NCBI GenBank assembly: GCA_002386525.1
Contig: DGIS01000022.1
Location: 310,001-374,000, forward strand
Direction: 5' to 3'
DNA length: 64,000 bases
Source of the DNA: Sphingobacterium sp. UBA4616
GTDB lineage: Bacteria > Bacteroidota > Bacteroidia > Sphingobacteriales > Sphingobacteriaceae
The notes under the pieces are model-generated. The model worked only from the letters and a program-made list of their open reading frames with translations, was not told the origin of the DNA and made no database searches. Position 1 is the first letter of the stretch. Each line of letters opens with the position of its first letter. Shown here one piece after another: positions 1 through 8,936 of the stretch. Position numbers and translations under genes: made by a program.

Positions 1-66
1 TGACTTTACTGGTGTGCCAATTCAAATATACTTTAGACAAAAATAGCTTTCAAGCAGCGATTAGAC

Positions 67-1533
67 ATGGACCATAATCTCGTTTTATACAATACACTTT
101 CGCGAACAAAAGAAAAATTCGAACCCATTCATGCCAATCTCGTTGGTATGTACGTCTGTGGCCCGACTGTATACAGTGATGTACATTTGGGTAACTGTCG
201 GACGTTCGTGTCTTTTGATTTGATTTTTAGATACCTACGTCATCTTGGTTATAAAGTGCGTTATGTGCGCAATATTACGGATGCGGGGCATTTGGAAGGC
301 GATCGTGATGAGGGAGATGACAAATTTGCAAAAAAGGCAAAATTGGAACAGTTGGAGCCTATGGAAATTGTACAAAAGTATACGATAGGTTTTCACGACG
401 TATTGCGTCTTTTTAATACCTTGCCGCCAAGTATTGAGCCTACGGCGACAGGGCATATTTGCGAGCAGATCGAGATGATCGAACAGATTATGGAGAATGG
501 CTATGCTTATGAAAGGAATGGTACCGTATATTTTGATGTTGAAAAATACGTTGAAACATATGATTATACGATATTGACCAATCGTAAATTAGAGGATATG
601 CTCAATAACACCCGTGAATTGAGTGGTCAGGATGAGAAAAAGGGGCGTTTGGATTTTGCCTTGTGGATCAAAGCAAAACCCGAAACGATCATGCGTTGGC
701 CCGCTCCTTGGAGCGTTGGCTTTCCGGGCTGGCATATCGAGTGTTCAGCCATGAGCAGAAAGTACCTGGGCGATCAGTTTGATATTCATGGTGGTGGAAT
801 GGATTTGGCTGCTACACATCATACCAATGAAATTGCACAGTCTGAAGCATGTAACCATACGAGTCCTGCAAAGTACTGGATGCATACCAATATGTTGACT
901 GTAAATGGTGCCCGTATGTCTAAATCTGCTGGAAACGGATTCTTGCCGGGCGAGTTATTTACAGGAAATCATCCCTTACTGAATAGAGGATACTCGCCGA
1001 TGGCTGTACGCTTCTTTATGCTACAGGCGCATTATAGAAGTACTTTGGATTTTTCAAATGAGGCACTGGATGCAGCCGACAAGGGTTATAAGCGCCTAAT
1101 GACTGCTATAAGCCTCTTAGATAAATTGAAAGTATCGAAAGGTGCTGATTCATTTAATTTAGCTGAAATCCGCCGCAAGTGTTACGCCGCTATGGATGAC
1201 GACTTTAATAGTCCAGTACTCATCGCCGAGCTATTTGAAATTGTACGTATCATCAACTCAATTTATGATGGTAAAGCGAAAGTGTCGGCTGAAGGATTGG
1301 AAAACCTGAAAGTATTCATGAAAGAATTTGTCGAGGATATCCTCGGGCTTAGAAACGATCAGACATCCGCATCTGATGATATTGACGATGTCATGAATCT
1401 GGTTATTAAGCTACGTAATGAAGCAAAAGCAAATAAAGACTTCGTTACCTCAGATCGTATTCGTGATGAGCTTAATACTATTGGAATTCAATTGAAAGAT
1501 AGTAAAGAAGGAACACTTTGGAATAAGATTTGA
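67..1533 (+). CDS. cysS: Cysteinyl-tRNA synthetase
   Basis: Charges tRNA-Cys with cysteine in the cytoplasm; 488 residues, normal for this class I synthetase. The class I signatures are visible: the HIGH-like HLGN at residues 40-43 directly after the zinc-site Cys31 (YVCGPTVYS), and the KMSKS loop as RMSKS at about residues 283-287. Further zinc-ligand candidates lie in the GWHIECS segment and the HHTNEIAQSEA segment. The C-terminal DALR-type helical region ends in the usual RxxAKxxKDFxxSDxIRDEL pattern. The ATG at 67 is preceded by about 65 bp of window, so the promoter may lie partly outside. A secreted protein follows 43 bp later on the same strand. Assignment is secure from these motifs. 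Confidence 0.98.
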   Translation: MDHNLVLYNTLSRTKEKFEPIHANLVGMYVCGPTVYSDVHLGNCRTFVSFDLIFRYLRHLGYKVRYVRNITDAGHLEGDRDEGDDKFAKKAKLEQLEPMEIVQKYTIGFHDVLRLFNTLPPSIEPTATGHICEQIEMIEQIMENGYAYERNGTVYFDVEKYVETYDYTILTNRKLEDMLNNTRELSGQDEKKGRLDFALWIKAKPETIMRWPAPWSVGFPGWHIECSAMSRKYLGDQFDIHGGGMDLAATHHTNEIAQSEACNHTSPAKYWMHTNMLTVNGARMSKSAGNGFLPGELFTGNHPLLNRGYSPMAVRFFMLQAHYRSTLDFSNEALDAADKGYKRLMTAISLLDKLKVSKGADSFNLAEIRRKCYAAMDDDFNSPVLIAELFEIVRIINSIYDGKAKVSAEGLENLKVFMKEFVEDILGLRNDQTSASDDIDDVMNLVIKLRNEAKANKDFVTSDRIRDELNTIGIQLKDSKEGTLWNKI

Positions 1534-1576
1534 TAGAGAAGAAATCGAATTTATAAAAGAGGAAATCATTTTGCGT

Positions 1577-2461
1577 ATGAATTTTTGGAATAGGCTATCT
1601 GTTGTAACAATGATGAGTGTTGTTGGTACAACACTACATGCACAGATACCCGAGAAAGTTGGCAGCCTACTGCAGGCAGATAAGGATGCAGCAGCATTGG
1701 CTAAAGCATCTACACCGCACCAGGCATTTCTTTCGATTATTGATAAAGAATCTACGTTTTATGTTCCGTCGGCAGTAAATGCTTATAATTATCTGAATAA
1801 TAGACCAAATATTCCGGATGTCTTGCATTGGCAACCTACGTTTGCGCTGATTGCGAAGAGTCAGGAGTTCGGCGTGACTTCGGGGTCTATGGATTTTCAG
1901 AAGGTAGGTGCGCGATTGCGACACGGAGAATATCTCACCGTATGGAAGCGGAATAAGAAGGGCAAGTGGCTGGTCGATATTCGCGCCGAAGTGGAAAACA
2001 ATGGGAACGACGGTGAATTTGATTTGGAATATATCGAACCTACCGATTCTTGGTATCTGAAACATCGTTCTAAAGTACGCTTAAATCAGCGGGAAGATAT
2101 TGTTTTAGAAACAGACAAGTTAATGTCGACAGTATTGAAAGCCGACAACCCAACCGCTTATAAGGAGTTTTTAAGTGAGGATGTACGGTTTTTGTTTCCC
2201 TGGACTAGTCCGATGGAAGGAAAGGCTACTATGATGGCCTATCTCAAAAAGCAACGAATGACGATAGAAACAGTCCCCGAAGAAGTAAAACGTTCGTATA
2301 GTGGAGATTTTGCCTATACAAAAGGAACGGCAACGGTGAGACAGAAGGATAAAGTTGTCAAGTATAATTATATTCGCATCTGGCAACTCAGTGAATTGGC
2401 GAAAGATGATGTGAAGAAGGCCAATTGGAATATCCTGATTGAGATGATGTTTGAGAAATAA
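1577..2461 (+). CDS. Secreted protein with two NTF2/SnoaL-like domains
   Basis: About 294 residues. I prefer the ATG at 1577 over the in-frame TTG two codons earlier, because it starts directly at the n-region of a signal peptide (MNFWNRL, hydrophobic core, cleavage after LHA-Q). The mature part looks like two tandem cone-shaped NTF2/SnoaL-like domains: the first has the strand pattern GEYLTVWKRNKKGKWL near residues 115-135, the second ends with an equivalent FAYTKGTATV...YIRIWQ...WNILIEMMF pattern. Such domains bind small ligands or act as unspecialised enzymes; no catalytic residues can be assigned, so the role is unknown. It follows cysS closely and ends at a shared bidirectional terminator. 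Confidence 0.8.
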   Translation: MNFWNRLSVVTMMSVVGTTLHAQIPEKVGSLLQADKDAAALAKASTPHQAFLSIIDKESTFYVPSAVNAYNYLNNRPNIPDVLHWQPTFALIAKSQEFGVTSGSMDFQKVGARLRHGEYLTVWKRNKKGKWLVDIRAEVENNGNDGEFDLEYIEPTDSWYLKHRSKVRLNQREDIVLETDKLMSTVLKADNPTAYKEFLSEDVRFLFPWTSPMEGKATMMAYLKKQRMTIETVPEEVKRSYSGDFAYTKGTATVRQKDKVVKYNYIRIWQLSELAKDDVKKANWNILIEMMFEK

Positions 2462-2479
2462 TAACGGAGGCTGCAAAAT

Positions 2480-2516
2480 AAAAAGGGCTTGAATATCAAA
2501 TATTCAAGCCTTTTTA
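2480..2516. terminator. Bidirectional hairpin terminator
   Basis: Arms GGCTTGAATA and TATTCAAGCC around a short loop, flanked by an A-run on the left and a T-run on the right. It can terminate the plus-strand secreted protein gene ending at 2461 and the minus-strand isomerase gene ending at 2539. Confidence 0.8.
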
Positions 2517-2538
2517 GGTGATAAGTGTTTTAAGCTTA

Positions 2539-3885
2539 TTATTTTCTCCATTTTTTCAATTCATCACATGAACCAAATTCGTCACTGATATCAATAAATG
2601 TTGTTTTGGATTTATCGTCAAACCATTTGCTCAGATTGCGATTGATTTTATCTTGTCTGGCCGCCTCTTTAATTTTGGTAAAATCCTCGTCCAAATTAGC
2701 TTTGTGTGGAGGAATACGCGTTTTTAAATAATTGAAGCGATAGCCAACATCGCCCATTTTGTCTGTAAATTGCGCTGGTTTGGAGTATTCTCCCGGTTTT
2801 AGCTGATCGATTGCTGTAAATACTGATTTTTCCAAGCCATCCATAGGAATTACTGTGGTACGGCTCGATCCTTCTTGATTAAGGATCATACCACCATTGA
2901 ATTTACTTTCCTCTGCATCCGAATAATTTGTGGCAGCGTGATAGAAATCCATTTTTTTGTCAACAACTAATTTATAGATACTGTCCAGTTTATTTTTAGT
3001 CCGTTCTAACGCTGCGGCACCAGGATTAATCTTCATTAGAATATGGCGTGTGTGAACCTCTTCGCCACGTCTTTCGAGAACCTGAATAATATGGAATCCA
3101 TATTTAGATTCTACAATGGGCGATATTTCTCCAGGTTTTAATTTAAATGCCATTGCAGAGTATTCCTTGACGTAGTTGTCGCGCGTACCGAAACCCAAAT
3201 CGCCACCGTAGGGTGCTGATCCTGGGTCTTGGGAATATATACGAGCCATTGTACCAAAATCAGAGCCCTCTACAATCTGTTTTCGGATACCTTCAATTTT
3301 GTCTCGTTGTTCTTTTTTTTCCTCATCTGTCAACTTCGGCATCATGACAATTTCACCAATTTCGACTTCAGTATTGAAATAAGGGAGGCTATCTTGATTC
3401 AGGCCTTCAAAATAACGTTTTACTTCCAATGGTGTTACGTCAACTTTTTGAACAATGTTTTGCTGCATTTTGTTCGCTTTCAACTGCTCAAAAACACTTG
3501 CACGCATTTCTTCCTTGTATTGTAATAACGAGCGGTTGAGAAATTTCTCAAGACGTTCTTGACCTCCAGCCTGTTGTGACATATGGCGTAAACGGGAGTT
3601 AAGGTTGTCGTCAACTTCGGTTTCTGTTACATCAATAGAGTCAATTACGGCCTGTTGGGAAAGCAGTTTCTGAATGATTAATTGCTCAAGTACACCGCAT
3701 TTAAAGTTTTCATTAGGTTTGTTTCCTTGCGCTAACCATTGCGAATATTGCATATCCACGTCGGACTGTAAGATAATGCCCGATCCAACTGTTGCGACAA
3801 CGCGGTCAATCACCTGACGTTGCGCTAAACTAGCCTGAATTGAAGCTAAAAGCAATAAAAACAATATATAAATGTTTTTTTTCAT
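2539..3885 (-). CDS. SurA-like periplasmic peptidyl-prolyl isomerase
   Basis: 448-residue exported chaperone/isomerase. A signal peptide is clear (MKKN, hydrophobic core, cleavage after SLAQ). Next come a SurA-N-like helical region (about residues 25-165) and a first parvulin/PpiC domain (about 170-275) with the hallmark GSDFGTMARIYSQDPGS, GGDLGF and YGFHIIQV motifs. A second, more diverged parvulin domain begins at HTRHILMKI (about 280-395). This is the layout of SurA, which escorts outer-membrane beta-barrels to the BAM machinery. That fits a genome rich in SusC-type barrels, but the client set is inference. It stands alone on the minus strand with a long upstream gap. Confidence 0.9.
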   Translation of the reverse strand: MKKNIYILFLLLLASIQASLAQRQVIDRVVATVGSGIILQSDVDMQYSQWLAQGNKPNENFKCGVLEQLIIQKLLSQQAVIDSIDVTETEVDDNLNSRLRHMSQQAGGQERLEKFLNRSLLQYKEEMRASVFEQLKANKMQQNIVQKVDVTPLEVKRYFEGLNQDSLPYFNTEVEIGEIVMMPKLTDEEKKEQRDKIEGIRKQIVEGSDFGTMARIYSQDPGSAPYGGDLGFGTRDNYVKEYSAMAFKLKPGEISPIVESKYGFHIIQVLERRGEEVHTRHILMKINPGAAALERTKNKLDSIYKLVVDKKMDFYHAATNYSDAEESKFNGGMILNQEGSSRTTVIPMDGLEKSVFTAIDQLKPGEYSKPAQFTDKMGDVGYRFNYLKTRIPPHKANLDEDFTKIKEAARQDKINRNLSKWFDDKSKTTFIDISDEFGSCDELKKWRK

Positions 3886-4362
3886 TCGTATAAATTATTT
3901 ATGATATTTATGAGTGTCCACCATTTGTTTAAATGGGCTCTTTTCACTCGGTCATTTGTTCATGATTTATTCATTATTAAAGGCTCAGGCCTTTGCAGAT
4001 ATGTAAGCTAATTATATTCAATATATACTTTTTTGAACAACAGCACAAAATTATCAGATTATATGAATTATTCGTACTTTTATTTAACAATATTTTTGCA
4101 CTCCCAATATTTTAAATGGGTGATTTTGGAATTGTTAAAATTGATGCGCTAAAATACGCATTTGCCTATTAGAAAGGGCGGTTTTAACCAAATTTAACAA
4201 GTCTATTGACGATATTTGTGCCGATAAAATGGTTGCGGGTTTTTGAATTTAAGCACCGAAAAATGAATACATAAATTTAATCGAGATCGCAAATAGTGTA
4301 TACACAAACCCGTAGCAACGATCTCATTAAATACATGGGTATCAATTTATAAAATAATTTCG
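3886..4362. other. 477-bp intergenic region between divergent genes
   Basis: Separates the minus-strand SurA-like gene from the plus-strand lactonase gene. AT-rich, with no convincing ORF. It contains a perfect short hairpin AAAGGC-TCAG-GCCTTT at 3978-3993 without a T-tract. A TATTTTTG box at 4091-4098 matches the Bacteroidota -7 consensus on the plus strand, but it lies about 270 bp before the next start codon. CAAAATTA at 4046-4053 is the same motif on the minus strand and could serve the isomerase gene. No clear -33 partner accompanies either box. Confidence 0.5.
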
Positions 4363-5454
4363 ATGAAAAAAGCATTTATTTACTTAATGACAATTTTACC
4401 TTTCGCTAGTTTTGCACAACAGACTCCTATGTTTGTCGGTACTTACACTAGCAAAACTGAAAGCAAAGGTATTTATGTCTATAATTTTGATGTCAAAACT
4501 GGTAATGCAACGTTGTTGAGTACACAGGAGAGTAAAGACCCTTCATTTCTCGCCCGGAGTAACAACTTTATCTATGCTGTTAATGAGGTTCCGAATCAAG
4601 AAGGGACAGTTTCTGCTTATTCTTTTAAAGACGGGCATTTAACATTTCTAAACTCACTCCCTTCAGGTGGAGGGGCGCCTTGTTTTGTCGAGGTCCATCC
4701 TAACGGAAGCCTGCTGGCCGTAGCAAACTATACGGGCGGATCTGCGGCTCTATTTGATCTAGAAAGTAATGGTGTCTTGAGTAAAAGAGCGCGACTGATA
4801 CAACATGAAGGTAAGGGAGTTGACCCAGTTCGGCAAGAAAAACCACATGTACATTCTACTTTTTTCTCTAAAAAGGGCGATAAGTTGTATATCCAAGATC
4901 TTGGCCTGGACGAGGTCTCAATTTATTCAGTCAATAAAGCTGGAAATACCTATAGCCTCGCTGAGGAATCGGAAGATATCTTTACTCCTGCTGGGGGCGG
5001 CCCGCGACATATCGTTTTTGATAAGAAAGAGAAATTCTTGTATGTTGTATTGGAAATGACGGGTCAAATTGCCTTTTATAAGAAAGATGGCAATGCCTGG
5101 ATGTATCAAAGTACATTTGATATCAATCCGGAAGGTTTTAAAGGAAGTAACGGTGGGGCAGATATCAAGATGTCTGCTGATGGCAAATTTTTGTATGCAA
5201 CCAATCGGGGCGATGCCAATACGATAGCTACTTTTTCGGTAGAGAAAGATGGAGAATTAAAGAAAATAGCCAATAATTCGGTAAAAGGTAAGGGACCGCG
5301 CAATTTCAATCTTTCTCCAGATGGTAAATATCTTTTAGTTGCCAATCAATACACGAACAACATTGTTTTGTTTAGCCGGGATACGAAAACTGGTTTGTTA
5401 ACAGATACCGGGAAAGAAATTTCTGTGCCTGCTCCTGTTTGTATTCTATTTTAA
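4363..5454 (+). CDS. Secreted lactonase-family seven-bladed beta-propeller
   Basis: 363 residues with a signal peptide (MKKAFIYLMTILPFASFA, cleavage before QQTPMFVG). The rest is the repetitive pattern of the 6-phosphogluconolactonase/YbhE propeller family: GTYTSKTESKGIYVY at the first blade, then recurring motifs such as EVHPNGSLLAVANYTGG, GGGPRHIVFDKKEKFLYVVLE and GKGPRNFNLSPDGKYLLVANQ. Family members hydrolyse sugar lactones, but many secreted Bacteroidota homologues have no proven substrate. Its export argues against a role in the cytoplasmic pentose phosphate pathway. No operon partner: the next gene converges from the other strand. Confidence 0.88.
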   Translation: MKKAFIYLMTILPFASFAQQTPMFVGTYTSKTESKGIYVYNFDVKTGNATLLSTQESKDPSFLARSNNFIYAVNEVPNQEGTVSAYSFKDGHLTFLNSLPSGGGAPCFVEVHPNGSLLAVANYTGGSAALFDLESNGVLSKRARLIQHEGKGVDPVRQEKPHVHSTFFSKKGDKLYIQDLGLDEVSIYSVNKAGNTYSLAEESEDIFTPAGGGPRHIVFDKKEKFLYVVLEMTGQIAFYKKDGNAWMYQSTFDINPEGFKGSNGGADIKMSADGKFLYATNRGDANTIATFSVEKDGELKKIANNSVKGKGPRNFNLSPDGKYLLVANQYTNNIVLFSRDTKTGLLTDTGKEISVPAPVCILF

Positions 5455-5460
5455 TCAAGG

Positions 5461-5512
5461 TAAGAAGATTTTTAAGAAAGGCTCAATGGACTTTTCTTAG
5501 AAATCTTCTTTT
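5461..5512. terminator. Bidirectional hairpin terminator between lactonase and mrpG
   Basis: Arms AAGAAGATTTTTAAGAAA (5462-5479) and TTTTCTTAGAAATCTTCTT (about 5492-5510), one mismatch, followed by TTTT. The right arm overlaps the last codons of mrpG, so it can serve both converging transcripts. Confidence 0.65.
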
Positions 5513-5847
5513 CTGCAATCTAATTTTCCCTCTTTTTCCAGATCATTTAAGGTGGTTCCCTTCCATGTTTTTACGCGTTGTATGTATGCGGCTCTGCCAA
5601 TCATGTGTGCTGCAACTGGCGCCGTTAGAATCAGAAAGAAACCAATAGCTATGGCCTTTGTCGTTACGGATACATCCGGGAAAGTGACAGCAGCACAAAT
5701 GAGCAATAGCCCAACACCGAGTGTTGCTGCCTTGACGGTTACCGAAAGACGTAAATAAAAATCCGGCATCCGCAAGATGCCAATAGAAGCAAACAATATG
5801 GCCAGTGCCCCTATGGTGCTTAGTATGGCTAAAGTAATATCATTCAT
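5497..5847 (-). CDS. mrpG: Mrp Na+/H+ antiporter subunit G
   Basis: 116-residue membrane subunit with three predicted helices. It carries the family pattern GTLAILFASIGILRMPDFYLRL-like N-terminus (here GALAILFASIGILRMPD...) typical of MnhG/PhaG. It is the last gene of the Mrp operon; its start overlaps the mrpF stop by 8 bp, indicating translational coupling. MrpG is one of the small subunits needed to assemble the Mrp complex, which expels Na+ (or K+) in exchange for protons and supports alkaline pH and salt tolerance. The C-terminal tail is hydrophilic and its coding sequence runs into the terminator stem. Confidence 0.93.
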   Translation of the reverse strand: MNDITLAILSTIGALAILFASIGILRMPDFYLRLSVTVKAATLGVGLLLICAAVTFPDVSVTTKAIAIGFFLILTAPVAAHMIGRAAYIQRVKTWKGTTLNDLEKEGKLDCRKEDF

Positions 5848-6115
5848 CTTTGCTTTGTTTTTCTAAATAAAATGAAAATGCGATTGTGCCAAGAAATGCG
5901 ATAAGTGCTAATATCATGGCAATATCTAAAAATACTTCCTGCGAAGTTCGTATACTATAGACGGTAATGATACCGATTCCAATGGTAATAATAAGATCTA
6001 AGGCAATAACACGATCAAATATCTGAGGTCCTTTATACAGGCGAATAAAAGCCAATATGACTGAAATAGTCAAGATTGGAAGGATTACATAGTCAAAATA
6101 GCTGTTTAAAGTCAT
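5840..6115 (-). CDS. mrpF: Mrp Na+/H+ antiporter subunit F
   Basis: 91-residue, three-helix membrane protein with the MnhF/PhaF signature RLYKGPQIFDRVIALDLI at about residues 24-41. The conserved GPxxxDRVxAxD motif identifies the family. It overlaps mrpE by 4 bp and mrpG by 8 bp. In characterised Mrp complexes the small subunits E, F and G form a module beside the MrpA/D ion-translocating units; here it presumably plays the same structural role. Confidence 0.94.
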   Translation of the reverse strand: MTLNSYFDYVILPILTISVILAFIRLYKGPQIFDRVIALDLIITIGIGIITVYSIRTSQEVFLDIAMILALIAFLGTIAFSFYLEKQSKDE

Positions 6116-6588
6116 CTTAAGAGTTCTAAAAGTCTTCGTTCAACATTATTTTTAAGGGTAGAGACAAACTGTTCCCTGTTCTTCATGTACATCACATGTA
6201 TAAAGATCGTCTTTTTATCTTCACTTACATCGAGTATAAGTGTGCCTGGTGTTAACGAAATAAAAGTTGAAAGTAGGTTGATTTCTAAATCTGTTTTTGC
6301 ATCCATAGGATATTTCACAATGGCCGGTTTGATGAAAAATTTCGGCGTGATGACATCATAGGCAACCTGAATATTAGCAACGATCATTTCCCAAAGGAAA
6401 AAAAGAATAAAACTCAATGTTTTAGGTACCCGATAGAAGTAGCGCTGATCGGCTTCATTTCTGTTCATCAACCAGAGTATGCCAAATCCGAGCATAAAAC
6501 CGAATAGAAAGTTCGAGTAATACATTGATCCCGTCAGTGCAACCCAGATAAAGGATAACATGAGGTTCATTAAAAACTGCTTTATCAT
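6112..6588 (-). CDS. mrpE: Mrp Na+/H+ antiporter subunit E
   Basis: 158 residues with two N-terminal transmembrane segments and a cytoplasmic C-terminal domain. That domain shows the MnhE pattern SLTPGTLILDVSEDKKTIFIHVMY around residues 112-135 (S-T-P-G-T motif). It starts 1 bp after the mrpD stop and overlaps mrpF by 4 bp. It belongs to the Mrp complex and is not thought to carry ions itself. Confidence 0.94.
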   Translation of the reverse strand: MIKQFLMNLMLSFIWVALTGSMYYSNFLFGFMLGFGILWLMNRNEADQRYFYRVPKTLSFILFFLWEMIVANIQVAYDVITPKFFIKPAIVKYPMDAKTDLEINLLSTFISLTPGTLILDVSEDKKTIFIHVMYMKNREQFVSTLKNNVERRLLELLR

Positions 6589-6589
6589 A

Positions 6590-8098
6590 TTATTTCTGCC
6601 CTCCTAGTACAGCGTTTATGTAAGGTGATGTGTCCAATAATTGTGTAGCAATCTGATCCGCCACGTGAATGATAGCCTCGGCGTTGAGCCCGATATACAG
6701 CGACGCAGATGCCAAAATAATAACCGGGAGTATGAGCATTGTTTTTTTATACCCAACCATATCTGCAAATTTATCTTCAACTATTTCTGGGTCAGGTGCA
6801 TCTTTCCAGAATACCTGTGCCCACATTTTCGCGATGACAAACAAAGTGATAAAACTACCGATGATCAAGGCTCCTGCAAAGGCATACTTTTCGAGCTGGA
6901 ACGCGTCCCGGAATAAATAGATTTTGGGCCAGAAACCCGATAGGGGCGGTATGCCGACAAGAGAAAAAAGAACAAGGGCAAAAAGTAAAGAAATTTTGGG
7001 GTATTGTGCATACAGTCCACCCAATTTATTCATATCCATGGTACCGCGGAGTTGACGTACAACACCAGCAATTAGGAATAAATTGGTTTTAACCATGATA
7101 TCGTGGATGAGATAGAATATTGCTCCTAGTAAGGCCCATTTACTGTATAGGCCCAGCCCGCCAATCATAAAGCCGATATGGCAAACGATTAAATAGGAAA
7201 ACAACCTTCGGATATTGGTTTTGATCAATGCACCAAAGGCACCGGTCAAAATTGTCAATATGGCTAGTGCGATCAGTAGTTCTTTGGTAAAATGATTGGG
7301 AATAAATAGCAAAGAAAACACTCTGAATAATGCGTAGATACCTACTTTTGTCAATAGGCCGCCGAAAGTCGCCGCTACTGCCGAGGGCGGGGTATGATAA
7401 GATGATGGTAGCCAGAAGTAAAGTGGAAATACGGCAGATTTAATACCAAAACCGATCAGAAAAAATGTCGCTGTGATTTCTACTAACGCTTGGTTCTGTA
7501 TCTTTGGGATACGCAAAGCTAAGTCGGCCATATTCAATGATCCTGAAATACCATAAAGTATGCCTATCCCTGTTAAGAAAAATGTGGACGCCAAGATATT
7601 CATGGCCATGTATTTTACAGCCCCTTCCAGTTGGGATTTTCTCCCACCCAATGTCATGAGTACGAACGAAGAAATGATAATGACTTCAAACCATACATAC
7701 AAGTTGAAGATATCACCAGTGAGAAAGGCTCCATTCAGTCCCATCATTAAAAAGTGGAAGATCGGGAAATATCCGTAGAGAATACGCTGGCGGCCCACGC
7801 CGACACAGGAGAAGATGGAGACAGCAAGACCTGCAATTGATGTGAGAAGGACAAGGGTGCTACTGAATAGATCCGCAACAAAGACAATTCCAAAGGGAGC
7901 TTTCCAATTGGCCGCATTCATGGTTAAAATACCACCTTCGTAGACCTTGAAGAATAATTTAAAAGCAAGAATAAGAACGAGCAAGCTTCCACCAACACTC
8001 AGGAAACGTTGTGCAGTAGATTTGCGCCAAAACATCAGTTGGACAATAGCAATAAATAAGTGCACGATGATCGTGGCAATAATGTGGTTGTCTATCAT
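6590..8098 (-). CDS. mrpD: Mrp Na+/H+ antiporter subunit D
   Basis: 502-residue polytopic protein of the NuoM/NuoN-like proton-conducting family, with about 14 membrane helices. Conserved elements include the helix with NLYVWFEVIIISSF (the glutamate essential in this family), the KSAVFPLYFWLPSSYHTPPSAVAATFGGLLTKVGIYAL segment with key lysine and histidine residues, and a later lysine in LIHDIMVKTNLFLIAG. MrpD is one of the two antiporter-like subunits with MrpA. It overlaps mrpC by 4 bp. The length and motifs look intact. Confidence 0.96.
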   Translation of the reverse strand: MIDNHIIATIIVHLFIAIVQLMFWRKSTAQRFLSVGGSLLVLILAFKLFFKVYEGGILTMNAANWKAPFGIVFVADLFSSTLVLLTSIAGLAVSIFSCVGVGRQRILYGYFPIFHFLMMGLNGAFLTGDIFNLYVWFEVIIISSFVLMTLGGRKSQLEGAVKYMAMNILASTFFLTGIGILYGISGSLNMADLALRIPKIQNQALVEITATFFLIGFGIKSAVFPLYFWLPSSYHTPPSAVAATFGGLLTKVGIYALFRVFSLLFIPNHFTKELLIALAILTILTGAFGALIKTNIRRLFSYLIVCHIGFMIGGLGLYSKWALLGAIFYLIHDIMVKTNLFLIAGVVRQLRGTMDMNKLGGLYAQYPKISLLFALVLFSLVGIPPLSGFWPKIYLFRDAFQLEKYAFAGALIIGSFITLFVIAKMWAQVFWKDAPDPEIVEDKFADMVGYKKTMLILPVIILASASLYIGLNAEAIIHVADQIATQLLDTSPYINAVLGGQK

Positions 8099-8451
8099 AT
8101 ATCTTCTTCCTCAGGGGTGTTCAAATCATCCAAATCGTCTGTACCCAGCAATGCATAGACACGCTTGAGCAGAACGATGGCAAAGGAGGTTAGGCCAAAG
8201 CTAATCACGATGGCTGTTAAAATAAGAGCTTGCGGAATTGGATCCGCATAAATATCGGTGAATACTTTCAGATCTGGTGCAATAATAGGTGGTTTTCCTT
8301 TAATAATATTGCCCAATAAGAAGATCAGTATATTGGTGCCATTGCCCAGTAACATAATACCCAACAACAGTTTTACCATGCTTCGACGGAGGATAAGGTA
8401 TATCCCAGCGGCATATAAAATGCCTATTAATAAGACAAGAATCAGTTCCAT
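8095..8451 (-). CDS. mrpC: Mrp Na+/H+ antiporter subunit C
   Basis: 118-residue NuoK-like protein with three helices. It shows the family motif LLGIMLLGNGTNILIFLLG at about residues 29-47 and DPIPQALILTAIVISFG at about 70-87, both diagnostic of MnhC/NuoK. The C-terminal tail is acidic (DDLDDLNTPEEEDI). It abuts mrpB by one base and overlaps mrpD by 4 bp. MrpC belongs to the membrane core that resembles respiratory complex I. Confidence 0.95.
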   Translation of the reverse strand: MELILVLLIGILYAAGIYLILRRSMVKLLLGIMLLGNGTNILIFLLGNIIKGKPPIIAPDLKVFTDIYADPIPQALILTAIVISFGLTSFAIVLLKRVYALLGTDDLDDLNTPEEEDI

Positions 8452-8873
8452 TATTCTTCTTCTTCAGTAGTTAACGCAATTGTAAATAAAATTGTAAGCA
8501 CGACGCCAATAACAACAAAATATACACCAAGGTCAAAAAACAATGCTGTTCCGATCATTCCGATGACTGGAATTTTTTCCTCAAGCCACAGTCCCGTCAT
8601 CACGGGATAGCCAAAGAAAACGGGCAGGAACATGCTTATCGCCGAAACACCCAGTCCTATGGGGATGAGGGATAAGGGTTTATATTGAATCAATTTCATG
8701 GTGTTTTGTGGGCCAAAGGCAAAACTATGCAAAACAAAGGCAATAGAAGCGACCAAGCCCCCCACGAACCCTCCCCCAGGGTAATAGTGCCCTCTTAATA
8801 GCAGGAATACCGAGAAAAGTAAGAGTATCGGTAATAGATATCGCGTTGCGGTCTGTAATATTGTACTGTTCAT
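8451..8873 (-). CDS. mrpB: Mrp Na+/H+ antiporter subunit B
   Basis: 140 residues, four predicted helices. The MnhB family motif [21 protein letters not shown] spans about residues 26-46, and the protein ends in TTEEEE. It is the separate MrpB subunit of a group 1 Mrp operon (A and B not fused). The gap to mrpA upstream is 63 bp, the largest inside the operon, while its stop touches the mrpC start. Confidence 0.94.
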   Translation of the reverse strand: MNSTILQTATRYLLPILLLFSVFLLLRGHYYPGGGFVGGLVASIAFVLHSFAFGPQNTMKLIQYKPLSLIPIGLGVSAISMFLPVFFGYPVMTGLWLEEKIPVIGMIGTALFFDLGVYFVVIGVVLTILFTIALTTEEEE

Positions 8874-8936
8874 TTGTTACTATTTAGCTATGCATTATGC
8901 TATGTCCGTTTACGGACCCATAGCTGTTAAACATCA

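Noticed and set aside
3978..4098. Hairpin AAAGGC/GCCTTT and TATTTTTG box as evidence for a small RNA
   Set aside because: The box has no -33 partner, the hairpin has no T-run and no conserved RNA structure is recognised, so a small RNA is not supported.
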